Positions 1 to 9,360 are shown, counted from the first letter of the stretch. The stretch: DNA of 64,000 nt from Holophagaceae bacterium (GCA_023257195.1 JALRCU010000012.1:1-64000), one strand, 5' to 3'. A program made the numbers and translations. Notes: a model not told the origin generated them from the letters alone.

Positions 1-301
1 CATCTTTGCCGAGGGCCGTGGCGGCGCCCATGACGACTTTGGCTTTTTTAGCTTGGGCGAGCGAGATGAGGGTCTCGGCATAAAGGTCGGACGAGTAAGC
101 AGCGAGATTAGGTGAAAAGCAGGTGAAGATTTGTTGCGCCCCGTAGTTCTGAGATTCTTCATGACCGGGTGCGTCTGCGCCGATAAAAACAGCCGCGAGG
201 GGAACTTGTAAGGAAGCCGCTACGGATTGAGCCGCTGACAGGGATTCCGCGCTGGCTTTTTTGAGGTGATGATCTTTGACTTCACACAGAACAAGAATCA
301 T
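1..301 (-). CDS. etfA: Electron transfer flavoprotein alpha subunit, N-terminal part (cut by window edge)
   Basis: The minus-strand frame opens with ATG at 301 and runs off the left edge after about 100 codons. The protein starts MILVLCEVKDHHLKKASAES and continues with an alternating helix/strand pattern typical of the N-terminal domain of EtfA. EtfA carries the FAD and, with EtfB, passes electrons from acyl-CoA and other dehydrogenases to the quinone pool. It starts 14 bases after the etfB stop, with AGGA about 9 bases before the ATG, so the two are one operon. The FAD-binding C-terminal domain lies outside the window. Identification rests on the N-terminal sequence and on the etfB neighbour. 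Confidence 0.85.
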   Translation of the reverse strand, partial: MILVLCEVKDHHLKKASAESLSAAQSVAASLQVPLAAVFIGADAPGHEESQNYGAQQIFTCFSPNLAAYSSDLYAETLISLAQAKKAKVVMGAATALGKD

Positions 302-315
302 GGAGGGTTCCTAGG

Positions 316-1071
316 CTAAAAGATTTTGGCTTCGTTTTGGAGGGCAGCCAACAGTGCCTGCGCCTGCTCCTGAGGGGTACCCGCTAACTGCCGACCCTCG
401 GCACGAGGAGGAGGGAAGGCTAATTTCATGGTCTGGAGAGCGGGAGAGATCGATTCAGTAAGAGGGATCGATATAATTTCTTTTTTCTTAGCGGCCATGA
501 TGCCTTTGAGGTTTGGATATCGCGGATCGTTCAGACCTTTCTGAGTCGTGATGACGGCCGGCAACTTTCCTTCGACGACTTCAAGACCCGATTCCACTTG
601 CCGCTCGGCGAAAAAGCGACCTTGATCCAGGGTCAATTTAACGACGACATTGGCTTGGGCGATCCCAAGAAGTTCAGCGACCATGGGACCTACCGCTGCA
701 TGATCGCCCCCACTGCCTTTATTGCCGAAGAGTAAAAGATCAAAGCCGCGATCCCGAACAGCATTCGCAACGTAGGTGGCCACCACAAAGGGATCCTCAC
801 ATTTTTCCGAAGTGGACACATGCAGAGCTTCGTCGGCGCCGAGCGCTAGGGCATTTCGAAGAACATCTTTGACTCGATCATCACCCACGGCAAGGGCACT
901 GACCGTTGCGCCTTGGCTTTCCTTGAGCCGCATGGCTTCTTCAAGGGCGTATTCGTCGTAAGGACTTGTGACCCATTTCACATCCGAAAGATCGAGTGCG
1001 GTTCCCTCGGGATGAATTTTAATTTTGGTTTCGGTGTCCGGAACTTGCTTTAGTGCCACTAAAATCTTCAT
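316..1071 (-). CDS. etfB: Electron transfer flavoprotein beta subunit
   Basis: A 251-residue protein of normal EtfB length. It begins MKILVALKQVPDTETKI, the usual EtfB start, and holds the AMP-binding region around residues 115-135 (LLFGNKGSGGDHAAVGPMVA). The section ending in LPAVITTQKGLNDPRYPNLK matches the EtfB recognition-loop neighbourhood. EtfB binds AMP and docks with dehydrogenases while EtfA holds the redox FAD. An AAAGG sequence precedes the ATG at 1071. It is first in a minus-strand operon with etfA, and diverges from murG across a 174-base gap that must hold promoters for both. The enoyl-CoA hydratase at 56832 fits a fatty-acid oxidation role. Confidence 0.95.
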   Translation of the reverse strand: MKILVALKQVPDTETKIKIHPEGTALDLSDVKWVTSPYDEYALEEAMRLKESQGATVSALAVGDDRVKDVLRNALALGADEALHVSTSEKCEDPFVVATYVANAVRDRGFDLLLFGNKGSGGDHAAVGPMVAELLGIAQANVVVKLTLDQGRFFAERQVESGLEVVEGKLPAVITTQKGLNDPRYPNLKGIMAAKKKEIISIPLTESISPALQTMKLAFPPPRAEGRQLAGTPQEQAQALLAALQNEAKIF

Positions 1072-1245
1072 GAATAAGAACCTTTCGTCAGGGCTTCTCA
1101 GTCGGCCTATCTGCAGCCTTCGTCGGAAACTCTATTCTATCGAAACTCCCGCTCGTTCCCAAGGAGTTAAGCGTGCTAAGGGTCGAGATTTCATAGACAA
1201 TCGACACGCCTTAGGGGAATCTAAAAAAAGAATAAGGAGATCGGC

Positions 1246-2361
1246 GTGGCCACAAAAGCAACATGGACTCCTTCAGATTATGCTGGGGCCTTGGTGGTGA
1301 CCGGCGGCGGGACGGGCGGACATTTTTTTCCTGCTCAAGCTCTGGCTGAAGGATGGAAACGTCGACACCCTCAACAAAAAATTATCATGATCGGTGCCCA
1401 CCGAGGGATTGAAGCCAAGCATCTCCCCCAACTCCCTTTTGCTTACGAACTTTTACACGTGGAAGGCTTTGTGGGTCGATCGCCCTGGCGGCTCATCACC
1501 TCATTTTTTCTTTTGTGGCGATCCGTTCGTCATTTACGTCGTCAATGGAAGCGCCATCGTCCCCAAGCGGTGATTGGAACCGGCGGCTACGCCGCGGCCC
1601 CCGCACTTCGAGCCGCTTCGAGTTTGGGCATACCGATTTATCTCCATGAAAGTAATGCCGCTCCCGGAAAACTAATCCACTGGATGGCGCCCCGAGCCCA
1701 GCGCGTGTGGTGCGGTATGAAAGAGGTCCGTGACCGATTACCGCACGCCTCATGTCTCATCGTGGGTACGCCGGTCCGGGCGGTCTTCAAGCGTTCGTTT
1801 TCCTCCATTAAAACTCTGACGGCCCCCTATCAACTCCTCGTCCTAGGGGGGAGCGGCGGGGCACGAACCATCAATGAAGCGATGATGAAATGTGCTCCGC
1901 TGTTGCTGGAGGCGTTCCCTGATTGGGTGATTCTCCATCAGGTGGGGACCCGTGATTTCCCTTACTTTTCCAAACTTGAGCACCATCCTCGACACCGTCT
2001 CGTGCCTTTTATTGAAGCCATGGATCAAACTCTCGAGCAATCGAGTTTAGTAATCTCGCGAAGCGGTGCCAGCATCTGTGCGGAATTGAAAGCCTCCGGG
2101 CGGGGCTCGATCTTAATTCCTTTTCCTCAAAGCGCGGGTGATCATCAGCGACGCAATGCAGAATCTCTCGCTCGGGAGGATCGAGCCGTTTTAGTTTTAG
2201 AACAAGCTCCCCTAGAAGATTTCATTGAAGCCCATGCTGCGTCTCATATGCGTAATGCCTATGCTCGACATACCCTCGCAAAGAACCCGGAACCGAATCA
2301 AGCGGTGGAACTTTGCTTGGACGATCTTGAGCAAACGCTTCGCGTAGCGCCCTCGATATAG
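1246..2361 (+). CDS. murG: UDP-GlcNAc:lipid I N-acetylglucosaminyltransferase MurG
   Basis: A 371-residue GT28 glycosyltransferase that adds GlcNAc to lipid I to make lipid II on the inner face of the cytoplasmic membrane. The N-terminal glycine-rich loop VTGGGTGGHFFPA (about residues 18-30), the second loop GGSGGARTINE and the UDP-GlcNAc-binding segment with RSGASICAELKASG followed by FPQSAGDHQ are all intact. The start is GTG at 1246, chosen because AAGGAGA sits at 1234-1240, just upstream; earlier in-frame sequence has no comparable site. recG follows after 3 bases, so the two are probably cotranscribed, although MurG and RecG share no pathway. It lies outside any mur/fts cluster. Confidence 0.96.
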   Translation: MATKATWTPSDYAGALVVTGGGTGGHFFPAQALAEGWKRRHPQQKIIMIGAHRGIEAKHLPQLPFAYELLHVEGFVGRSPWRLITSFFLLWRSVRHLRRQWKRHRPQAVIGTGGYAAAPALRAASSLGIPIYLHESNAAPGKLIHWMAPRAQRVWCGMKEVRDRLPHASCLIVGTPVRAVFKRSFSSIKTLTAPYQLLVLGGSGGARTINEAMMKCAPLLLEAFPDWVILHQVGTRDFPYFSKLEHHPRHRLVPFIEAMDQTLEQSSLVISRSGASICAELKASGRGSILIPFPQSAGDHQRRNAESLAREDRAVLVLEQAPLEDFIEAHAASHMRNAYARHTLAKNPEPNQAVELCLDDLEQTLRVAPSI

Positions 2362-2364
2362 ACC

Positions 2365-4452
2365 ATGAATTTCCCTCGTTTATCTTTGGCCTCCTTGGTT
2401 TCGGCCCTCCGAGGGTTGGGGGCGCCTCGGGCCTCGGTCCTGCAGGAGCACGAGATCGTGACTTTGCGAGACCTTCTTTGGCAGTTACCTTTTCGCTATC
2501 TTGACCGAGGCTCGTTATGCGAACTGGGTTCCCTGGGACCTGCGCAGTGCTCCCTGCCCGGGACGGTTCGTCCGTGGGTGACGGTCGTGGGAACGATTCA
2601 GCAGGTGAAATCAGTTCGAACCCGATTTAAATTTCATATTCTTGAAGTGGTTCTGTCCGACGAAACGGGTACTGCGAAGGTCATGTTTTATAATCAGCCC
2701 TACTTAGCAAAAAGTTTTAAAGAGGGCGAACGTGTTTTAATTTTTGGTCCGCTCACACAAGGCAAATACGGCGTCGAGTTTCGCGTCCCTCATTATGAAT
2801 TACTGGGTGCCTCTACGGACGAACTTTTCGTCCAAAGGATTCTCCCGGTCTATCGTCGACTTGGACCCATCACCTCCAAGATTCGATCCAAGTTAATCCA
2901 CGATGCGTTGGACGCCGTGCATCCTCCCGACGATCATCTCCCGCTATCGTTACGACACGGACTGCCGGATGAACTTCAGGCCTTGCGTCTCTTGCATCAG
3001 CCTCCTGACGATTCCGATCTTGAAGCCTTGAATGAAGAGCGGTCTCTCGCTCACCGACGCCTCAAGACCCAGGAACTCTATTCCTTTTCTCTCGGAGTGG
3101 CTTCCCGAAAAGAAAAACGACTTCGTCGCAAAGGCCAAGCCGTGGTGACGTCCGATCAGTTACGCGAGCAACTCCGGATGTACCTTCCTTTTGCTCTTAC
3201 CCCGACCCAGCGACGTTCTTTCAAAGAGATCGCGGATGATCTTCGTAGCGGCCAAGTGATGAATCGACTTTTGCAAGGGGACGTCGGATCCGGCAAGACC
3301 CTCGTCGCTTTTTTAGCAATGGCGATGGTGGCCGAAACCGGCGGGCAGGCGGCCCTCTTAGTTCCTACGGAAGTGCTGGCACGTCAACATGTCGCAACCT
3401 TTCGAAAACTTTTGGGTGAACGCGCAAGCACGCTGCAACTCCTTCTTGGCGGCATGAAAGCGGCCGAAAAAAAAGAAGCGCTCCTACGTATTCAATCAGG
3501 CGAGGCCCGTTACATCATCGGAACCCATGCCATTTTTCAAGAAACGGTCAAATTCCATGGGCTCCAACTCGTCGTCGTGGATGAGCAACATCGTTTTGGG
3601 GTACGGCAACGGGAAGCCATGAAAGATAAAGGGATTGATCCCCATTGGTTAGTCATGAGCGCCACCCCTATTCCCAGATCGCTCGCCATGGCGCTTTGGG
3701 GGGATCACGATCATTCCATGATTGAAGAGCTCCCTCCGGGACGCCAACCAGTTGAGTCCTTACTCTTGATGCGCAATCAGATGGAGCAAGCCTGGGTCGA
3801 GATGGAGCGGCATCTCAATCAAGGCCAGCAAGCCTACGTGGTCAGCCCCGCGATCGATCCTCAGGACGAATCAAAAGTGGTCCTCCGAGATATTCACACC
3901 ATGGAGGCCCTCCTTCGTAAACGCTTTCCCAAGGTCACCATTGAATCCGTTCACGGAAAAATGAAATCGGAAGATATGACGGATCGTATGAAACGCTTTG
4001 CTGCAGGTGAAATTCAGATCCTGGTCGCTACCACGGTTATTGAAGTAGGGGTGGATGTTCCCAATGCGACCCTCATGATCGTCGATCATGCCGAACGTTT
4101 TGGTCTCTCTCAACTCCACCAGTTGAGAGGTCGCATTGGTCGCGGCACTCGGGCCGGCGTCTTCCTGATGATTTCCGATCAGGAATCGGAGCGACTGAAG
4201 GCGCTCTTGACCCTTCAGGATGGCTTTGCGATTGCCAAAAAAGACTTAGACCTTCGCCAATCCGGCGATTTCTTTGGAACGAAGCAGTCGGGGCTCCCCA
4301 CCTTCATTGTGGCGGATGCGTCTCGGGACGTCGAGATTCTCATGGAATGTAAACAGCGAGCGGAAATCCACGTTCAACAGGGACTGAATGCCCAAGAGCG
4401 ATTATGGATTCGACTCGAGCACAAAAACTTTACGCTGGCTGAAATTTCTTAA
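2365..4452 (+). CDS. recG: ATP-dependent DNA helicase RecG
   Basis: A 695-residue superfamily 2 helicase that reverses stalled forks and migrates branched DNA. The N-terminal wedge/OB domain lies around residues 70-135 (VVGTIQQVKS to RVLIFG). Helicase motifs follow in order: Walker A GDVGSGKT near residue 305, DEQH box near 405, MSATPIPRSL, and QLRGRIGRG of motif VI. The ATG at 2365 is 3 bases after the murG stop and has no strong ribosome-binding site, which suggests translational coupling to murG. Its TAA overlaps the coaD TAA on the other strand within a TTAA tetranucleotide. Length and motifs are normal for RecG. Confidence 0.97.
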   Translation: MNFPRLSLASLVSALRGLGAPRASVLQEHEIVTLRDLLWQLPFRYLDRGSLCELGSLGPAQCSLPGTVRPWVTVVGTIQQVKSVRTRFKFHILEVVLSDETGTAKVMFYNQPYLAKSFKEGERVLIFGPLTQGKYGVEFRVPHYELLGASTDELFVQRILPVYRRLGPITSKIRSKLIHDALDAVHPPDDHLPLSLRHGLPDELQALRLLHQPPDDSDLEALNEERSLAHRRLKTQELYSFSLGVASRKEKRLRRKGQAVVTSDQLREQLRMYLPFALTPTQRRSFKEIADDLRSGQVMNRLLQGDVGSGKTLVAFLAMAMVAETGGQAALLVPTEVLARQHVATFRKLLGERASTLQLLLGGMKAAEKKEALLRIQSGEARYIIGTHAIFQETVKFHGLQLVVVDEQHRFGVRQREAMKDKGIDPHWLVMSATPIPRSLAMALWGDHDHSMIEELPPGRQPVESLLLMRNQMEQAWVEMERHLNQGQQAYVVSPAIDPQDESKVVLRDIHTMEALLRKRFPKVTIESVHGKMKSEDMTDRMKRFAAGEIQILVATTVIEVGVDVPNATLMIVDHAERFGLSQLHQLRGRIGRGTRAGVFLMISDQESERLKALLTLQDGFAIAKKDLDLRQSGDFFGTKQSGLPTFIVADASRDVEILMECKQRAEIHVQQGLNAQERLWIRLEHKNFTLAEIS

Positions 4453-4934
4453 GGCTTACGGCCTTTCAGATGAGCCTTGATTTGCGGCAAGAGTTCTTTC
4501 GGACAGAATTCACTCAAGTCCCCGCCAAAGAAACCAATCTCCCGAATCAATTTAGAACTCACGGCTGAATATTTTTCTTTGGGCATCAAGAAGATCGTTT
4601 CAAGCTCGGTAGCAAGTTTTCGATTGACTAGCGCCATTTGAAATTCATACTCAAAATCACTAAACGCTCGGATCCCTCGAATAATGAAGTTCGCTTTCTG
4701 GCTTTTTGCAAAATCTACGAGCAGACCTTCGAAACTCGTCACCTCGACATGGGGGAGGTGTTGGGTCATGGAGCGGAGCATCGTCATTCGCTCATCGACC
4801 GAAAAGGAACACGCTTTGGTCGGGTTGTGGAGGACCGCGACGACTAGGTGATCGACGAGTTTTTCGGCTCGAGCAATCAGATCTAAGTGACCTAAGTGGA
4901 CGGGGTCAAAGGAACCGGGATAAATGGCTTTTCG
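4449..4934 (-). CDS. coaD: Phosphopantetheine adenylyltransferase
   Basis: This enzyme joins ATP and 4'-phosphopantetheine to give dephospho-CoA, the fourth step from pantothenate to CoA. The nucleotidyltransferase signature YPGSFDPVHLGHLD is near the N-terminus, RGIRAFSDFEYEFQMALVN forms the substrate pocket, and SAVSSKLIRE carries the C-terminal ISSTxIR-type motif. The frame is open to a GTG at 4976, but I prefer the internal GTG at 4934. It gives 161 residues, close to the usual 160, and places the signature where other CoaD proteins have it. It would also leave 66 rather than 24 bases for the promoter shared with divergent ddl. Neither start has a clear Shine-Dalgarno site. Confidence 0.95.
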   Translation of the reverse strand, partial: RKAIYPGSFDPVHLGHLDLIARAEKLVDHLVVAVLHNPTKACSFSVDERMTMLRSMTQHLPHVEVTSFEGLLVDFAKSQKANFIIRGIRAFSDFEYEFQMALVNRKLATELETIFLMPKEKYSAVSSKLIREIGFFGGDLSEFCPKELLPQIKAHLKGRKP

Positions 4935-5000
4935 CACGCAGGACTCTCGAATTTCTTTCAGATTATCACTAAGCACAGAGGTTTTGGCTAACCTAGGGGT

Positions 5001-6095
5001 ATGACCAAGCGTAGATCCGTAGGATTAATTTTTGGAGGCGAGTCCCCGGAGCACGAGGTCTCTATTGTGACGGCTCGAAGCATCGCCCAACACCTAGATC
5101 CTACTCAATACGATGTGATCCCCATTGGCGTCGCACGCAATGGCGTGTGGACCGTCCTCACTCAAAACGGTAAAACGCCTTTTGATCGTCTGGTCGCCCA
5201 TGAGCAACCCGAAAAAAGTTCACATCCTTTTTTACCTTTAGAAAAAGGATCGGAGGGTACTCCGCTCCCGGATATTTTCTTCAATGCCATCCACGGCGCA
5301 TCCGGTGAGGACGGGCAGCTTCAAGGGTATCTTCAACTTTTACATCGTCCCTACACGGGAGCGGGTCTTCTTGCGATGGCCGCAGGAATGGATAAGTGGA
5401 TTACGAAACGGATCTGGCAATCCGAAGGACTGCCCGTCGTGCCGTTTGTGGGGCTGACCGAAGAAGGGTGGCAACAAAATTCCCAAGAGAATCTTTCCGC
5501 CATCGACGCCCTGGGCTATCCCCTTTTTGTGAAGCCGGCTAACCTCGGATCGAGTATTGGGATTGAAAAAATTAAAAAACCTACCGACCTCTCTGCGGCC
5601 CTGGCGCGGGCCTTTACTTATGATCGTCGGGTCTTGGTGGAACAAGGGCTTTCGGTTCGGGAGTTGGAAGTCGCAGTGCTGGGAGGAGATAACCCTTTCG
5701 TATCCGTGGTGGGTGAAGTTTTGGTGGGAGAAGAGTTTTATACCTTTCACGATAAATATGTCGGCAAAAAATCGACGACCCAGATCCCGGCTGCGATCCC
5801 CGCATTGGTTTCCGATCAGATTCGCCACCAAGCCCAATTGGCCTTTCGGGCCCTCGATGCCTATGGCATGGCGCGCGTTGATTTTTTCATGGAAACCACC
5901 TCAGGAAAACTCTTTCTCAATGAAATCAATTTAATCCCCGGCTTCACGGCCATCTCGATGTATCCCAAACTCATGGAAGCCTCGGGGTTGAGTTATCCTG
6001 CGCTTCTCGATCGCTTGATTGACTTAGCGTTTGAGCGACATGCAAAGGAGTTGAAGAAAAATCGGGGATTTGAATCAGGCCACACTTGGACCTAA
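5001..6095 (+). CDS. ddl: D-alanine--D-alanine ligase
   Basis: A 364-residue ATP-grasp ligase that makes the D-Ala-D-Ala end of the peptidoglycan stem peptide. It shows the N-terminal loop FGGESPEHEVSIVTARSI, the HGASGEDGQLQGYL segment that binds the first D-Ala, the ATP-grasp lysine and glycine loop in FVKPANLGSSIG, and the metal-binding end NEINLIPGFT followed by the SMYPKLMEASGLSY lid. The length is normal. The ATG at 5001 has AGGGG only a few bases upstream, a tight spacing. It is transcribed away from coaD and lies 48 bases before the S41-like gene, so all three plus-strand genes to 8211 may form one transcript. Confidence 0.96.
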   Translation: MTKRRSVGLIFGGESPEHEVSIVTARSIAQHLDPTQYDVIPIGVARNGVWTVLTQNGKTPFDRLVAHEQPEKSSHPFLPLEKGSEGTPLPDIFFNAIHGASGEDGQLQGYLQLLHRPYTGAGLLAMAAGMDKWITKRIWQSEGLPVVPFVGLTEEGWQQNSQENLSAIDALGYPLFVKPANLGSSIGIEKIKKPTDLSAALARAFTYDRRVLVEQGLSVRELEVAVLGGDNPFVSVVGEVLVGEEFYTFHDKYVGKKSTTQIPAAIPALVSDQIRHQAQLAFRALDAYGMARVDFFMETTSGKLFLNEINLIPGFTAISMYPKLMEASGLSYPALLDRLIDLAFERHAKELKKNRGFESGHTWT

Positions 6096-6143
6096 AGAGG
6101 GAGAATCGCTCGCCTCGCCTGAAAGCACTGATAAACTGAAGTG

Positions 6144-7334
6144 ATGAATCCGCGCAATTGGCTCGTCTTAGGCACTTTACCCATCGTGTTGGGTGTGACC
6201 ACCCCCCTTTGGAGTCCGCTACCGCCTTGGAGTTCATCGGCCTCCACCGCAACTCTTCAGGATCCGAAGGCGGCCTCTAAGAAAGAAGTGAATCTCGATC
6301 AGTTGGCGGGCCTCTCCGATTTACAAGATATTTTAGATCTGATCAATGATCGTTATGTGGAAGTTCCAGATATGGAATTGGTTATCAAGGGTGGAATTCA
6401 ATCGGCCCTTGAAAGATCTCACCCATTCAATTCTTGGCTCAACGCTTCGGATCTTTCCGAAGAAGATCCCGGAGGAGCCTCGGCGGGAATGACGCTCATT
6501 AAGCGGGGGATTTATGCGTCTGTATTGACCGTGGTCCCCGGAGGTCCGGCCGATCGTGCGGGTCTTCGTCCGGGGGAAGTGATCCGACGCCTCAACGGTC
6601 TTAGCTTAAATAAAATCAGTGCATGGAAAATGCAACGCCTCACCCGAGGTCCTGAGGGCACCGAAATTGAGGTTCAGCGCTATCCCAAAGATACGGTCGA
6701 GCCTGTGAAGACCATTCTTAAATTAGAAACCATCAAATTTCCTCCTCTCGGATTTCAAACATCGTCACGGGGTTCCTTAATTACCCTCTCGGACTTGAGG
6801 GCAGGCCGAGATAAAGAGTTCAATACTCTCCTCGCTCGTTTGTCACCGAATCAGCCTCTCATCTTAGATCTCAGAAATAATAGCGAAGGCACGATGGAGG
6901 TTGCGCTGAATATCGCTAACCTTTTATGCAGCGAAGGCTTGTTTGCCACCCTTCGATCCACCAACAAACCTAATGTGAATCTTACCTTGACCCCTTCCAG
7001 CCCACGCTCCTCGATGAAACTCATCGTCCTCCAAGACTCCTCGACGTCCGGCGTGGCAGAACTTTTAGCATCCGCCCTTAAGCGCCACGGAAAAGCAAAA
7101 ACCTGGGGGAGTCAGACGGCAGGATTGGGAGTCGCGCTTGGTCGCATCCCGCTGAGCCAGGGAGGCGCCCTAGAGATTGTGATGGAGCGCTGGACGGGCG
7201 CGGGACGAGAAGAAGTCGATCAAACCGGAGTGAAGGCCGATAAGCCGATTAAAGATTTTGGGCCGCAAGACCGTCTCATCGATTTCATTCTGGATACCTT
7301 AAACGACACGGTGCAGGGGAGCAAGGCTTCCTAA
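6144..7334 (+). CDS. S41 (C-terminal processing) peptidase-like protein, catalytic residues apparently lost
   Basis: A 396-residue exported protein built like CtpA: an N-terminal hydrophobic segment (residues 5-25), a short linker, a PDZ domain around 110-190 (SVLTVVPGGPADRAGLRPGE) and an S41 core in the second half. In CtpA the core reads S-A-S-E for the serine and T-F-G-K-G for the lysine. The aligned segments here read STSGVAELLASAL and WGSQTAGLG, placing Gly and Leu at those positions. If the alignment is right, this is a pseudopeptidase that binds rather than cuts. Alphaproteobacteria often place ctpA beside a YibQ-type gene, as here. The frame also opens with GTG at 6141; I chose ATG at 6144. 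The downstream gene starts 1 base after its stop. Confidence 0.75.
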   Translation: MNPRNWLVLGTLPIVLGVTTPLWSPLPPWSSSASTATLQDPKAASKKEVNLDQLAGLSDLQDILDLINDRYVEVPDMELVIKGGIQSALERSHPFNSWLNASDLSEEDPGGASAGMTLIKRGIYASVLTVVPGGPADRAGLRPGEVIRRLNGLSLNKISAWKMQRLTRGPEGTEIEVQRYPKDTVEPVKTILKLETIKFPPLGFQTSSRGSLITLSDLRAGRDKEFNTLLARLSPNQPLILDLRNNSEGTMEVALNIANLLCSEGLFATLRSTNKPNVNLTLTPSSPRSSMKLIVLQDSSTSGVAELLASALKRHGKAKTWGSQTAGLGVALGRIPLSQGGALEIVMERWTGAGREEVDQTGVKADKPIKDFGPQDRLIDFILDTLNDTVQGSKAS

Positions 7335-7335
7335 G

Positions 7336-8211
7336 ATGCCCTTACGTCGGACTTCTTCCTCGTCGACGTTGCTCTGGGTTGGGTTGAGTCTTCTCCTGAT
7401 CCTTTTAGCGGGAAGTTTTTTCTACGTTCGCCGAGTGCGTCCTCAGGTTTCCACGCCGTCTCCAAAGTTACCCAGATCGATTCGCCCTGATGAAGGGTCC
7501 GGCACCCGACGTCCCCCCAAAATTCCGCCCCAGTCCGTTGTTGCCACCCGTCCCCAGGTGATTCTCATCATTGATGATTTTGGTTATGTCGATATCGATC
7601 TGATCGAAGCCTTTTGCCGCCTTCCGATTCCTTTCGCTGGAGCCGTATTACCGTATCAGCCTGAGAGTCAGCGGAGTGCCGAACGCCTTCACCAAAGCCA
7701 AAAAGAAGTCATGCTTCACCTGCCCATGGAGGGACGCGCTTCGGCCAATCCCGGGCCGGATGCCCTTCTGGATTCACTCGAAGAGGCGGAAATGGTTCAG
7801 CGCACTCGAAAAGCCCTTCAGGCTGTCCCGTACATCGTGGGAAGCAATAATCATATGGGATCCGTAGTGACTTCCAATCGCATGAAGATGAAATGGATTC
7901 TTCGAGAAATTAAAGCCCGGCGCTTATTTTTCATCGATAGTCGGACGGCCTCGACCACCGTGGCCGCCGACGTAGCGGAAGAACTGAAGATTCCCCAAGC
8001 GTCACGAAATATTTTTCTCGATGATGAAAAAAATTTTAAGGCTATCGAAACCCAATGGAATCGAGGACTTAAAATCGCTCGACAGAAAGGCCAAGTGGTG
8101 ATGATTGGTCACGTTTATCCCGAAACCCTTTTCGCGCTTCAACGCCTCATTCCTAAGGCCCAGGAAGAGGTTCACTTTATTCTCCCTAGCGAAGCCCTTT
8201 TAAAGCGCTAA
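7336..8211 (+). CDS. Divergent polysaccharide deacetylase family protein (YibQ-like)
   Basis: A 291-residue protein with one N-terminal transmembrane segment (about residues 10-30), a proline-rich linker, and a periplasmic divergent polysaccharide deacetylase domain from about residue 72. Characteristic pieces are VILIIDDFGY, HLPMEG, VGSNNHMGSVVT, FFIDSRTA and a late GQVVMIGHVYPET. The family resembles NodB deacetylases, but its substrate is not established; in proteobacteria it often sits with envC and ctpA, suggesting cell-wall work. Here it follows the S41-like gene by one base. Its TAA overlaps the TAG of glpX on the opposite strand in a CTAA tetranucleotide. EnvC is absent from the window. 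Confidence 0.85.
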   Translation: MPLRRTSSSSTLLWVGLSLLLILLAGSFFYVRRVRPQVSTPSPKLPRSIRPDEGSGTRRPPKIPPQSVVATRPQVILIIDDFGYVDIDLIEAFCRLPIPFAGAVLPYQPESQRSAERLHQSQKEVMLHLPMEGRASANPGPDALLDSLEEAEMVQRTRKALQAVPYIVGSNNHMGSVVTSNRMKMKWILREIKARRLFFIDSRTASTTVAADVAEELKIPQASRNIFLDDEKNFKAIETQWNRGLKIARQKGQVVMIGHVYPETLFALQRLIPKAQEEVHFILPSEALLKR

Positions 8212-9212
8212 AGCGCCACCGTGGTTCTCGCTCCGTCCGATGCGAGGGTCGATTTGTAGTAGCGCAGACCGGTTTGTTCGGTGGTGAGGAGCACACTATA
8301 AACTTCTCGAGTCGTACCTTGTATTGTTACGCCTTGAACCAAATCACCTGACGTCACCCCGGATGCAGCAAAAATGATTTCAGATCCCGGGGCTAGGTCA
8401 TCGGTGAGATAGATTTTATTAAATTCAGCGCCCATTTGCTCGGCCGCCGCTTGACTGGCCGTATTGCGATCCGTAACGAGGCGTCCTTGAATTTCGCCCC
8501 CCAAACACTTCAGGGCTGCCGCCGCAAGGACCCCCTCGGGGGCGCCTCCGGTTCCCATGACTCCGTGGGTTCCTGAACCGTCGAGAGCTGCAAGTATGCA
8601 AGCACTCAGATCTCCGTCTGAAATAAGATGAACTCGAGCTCCGCATTGTTGAATGGATTCAATCAACGACCGATGACGGGGTCGATCCAGAACCGTAATT
8701 TGAAGTTCAGACAACGAAAGGGTCAGGGCCTTAGCCATGGCTTGAAGATTGGTTTCTACCGACCAAGTCAAATGCACACAACCTCTACAGGCGGGACCGA
8801 CCACCAGTTTTTCCATGTAGAGATCCGGGGCATGAAGTAGCCCTTTTGCGGGGGCCGCAGCGAGCACCGTGATTGCATTAGGCAAATTCTCCGCGCACAA
8901 ATTGGTACCCTCTAGAGGATCGACGGCAATATCAATCTTTTCTCCCCCGAGTCCCACCTGTTCGCCGATGAACAGCATAGGCGCTTCGTCACGCTCGCCC
9001 TCACCAATGACGATGGTGCCGTCCATGGGGACAGACTGCATCGTTCGTCGCATCGCTTCAACCGCTAAACGATCGCTCTCTTTGCGATCTCCCTGTCCGA
9101 TGGATGGAGCACAGGCAAGGGCCGCCTCTTCAGCAATTCTCAAAAAGTGCAGATAAAGTTTTGAATCCAATGGAGTATCCTTGAGGGTCTTTCTAGAGAC
9201 TACCGAATCCAT
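8208..9212 (-). CDS. glpX: Class II fructose-1,6-bisphosphatase GlpX
   Basis: A 334-residue metal-dependent phosphatase that converts fructose-1,6-bisphosphate to fructose-6-phosphate in gluconeogenesis. Family hallmarks are ALACAPSIGQGDRKESDRLA near the N-terminus, IVIGEGERDEAPMLFIGE, DIAVDPLEGTNLCA (metal and phosphate binding), LISDGDLSACILAAL, and GTGGAPEGVLAAAALKCLGG. The length is as expected for the family. It stands alone on the minus strand, converging on the YibQ-like gene with a 4-base stop overlap and starting 61 bases from the divergent tRNA-Pro. No regulatory site was recognised upstream beyond the tRNA promoter on the other strand. Confidence 0.96.
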   Translation of the reverse strand: MDSVVSRKTLKDTPLDSKLYLHFLRIAEEAALACAPSIGQGDRKESDRLAVEAMRRTMQSVPMDGTIVIGEGERDEAPMLFIGEQVGLGGEKIDIAVDPLEGTNLCAENLPNAITVLAAAPAKGLLHAPDLYMEKLVVGPACRGCVHLTWSVETNLQAMAKALTLSLSELQITVLDRPRHRSLIESIQQCGARVHLISDGDLSACILAALDGSGTHGVMGTGGAPEGVLAAAALKCLGGEIQGRLVTDRNTASQAAAEQMGAEFNKIYLTDDLAPGSEIIFAASGVTSGDLVQGVTIQGTTREVYSVLLTTEQTGLRYYKSTLASDGARTTVAL

Positions 9213-9231
9213 GCGGTAAATGTAAGAAGGG

Positions 9232-9260
9232 TGGACGCCTTGGTGAGAGTTCGCTACATT
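9232..9260 (+). promoter_or_regulatory. Candidate sigma-70 promoter for tRNA-Pro
   Basis: TGGACG at 9232-9237 and TACATT at 9255-9260 each match four of six consensus positions and are separated by 17 bases. A start about 7 bases downstream would leave a short leader before the tRNA at 9274. This is a pattern match only. Confidence 0.4.
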
Positions 9261-9273
9261 TAAAGGCTACCCT

Positions 9274-9350
<77 letters not shown>

Positions 9351-9360
9351 TTTAAAAGGA

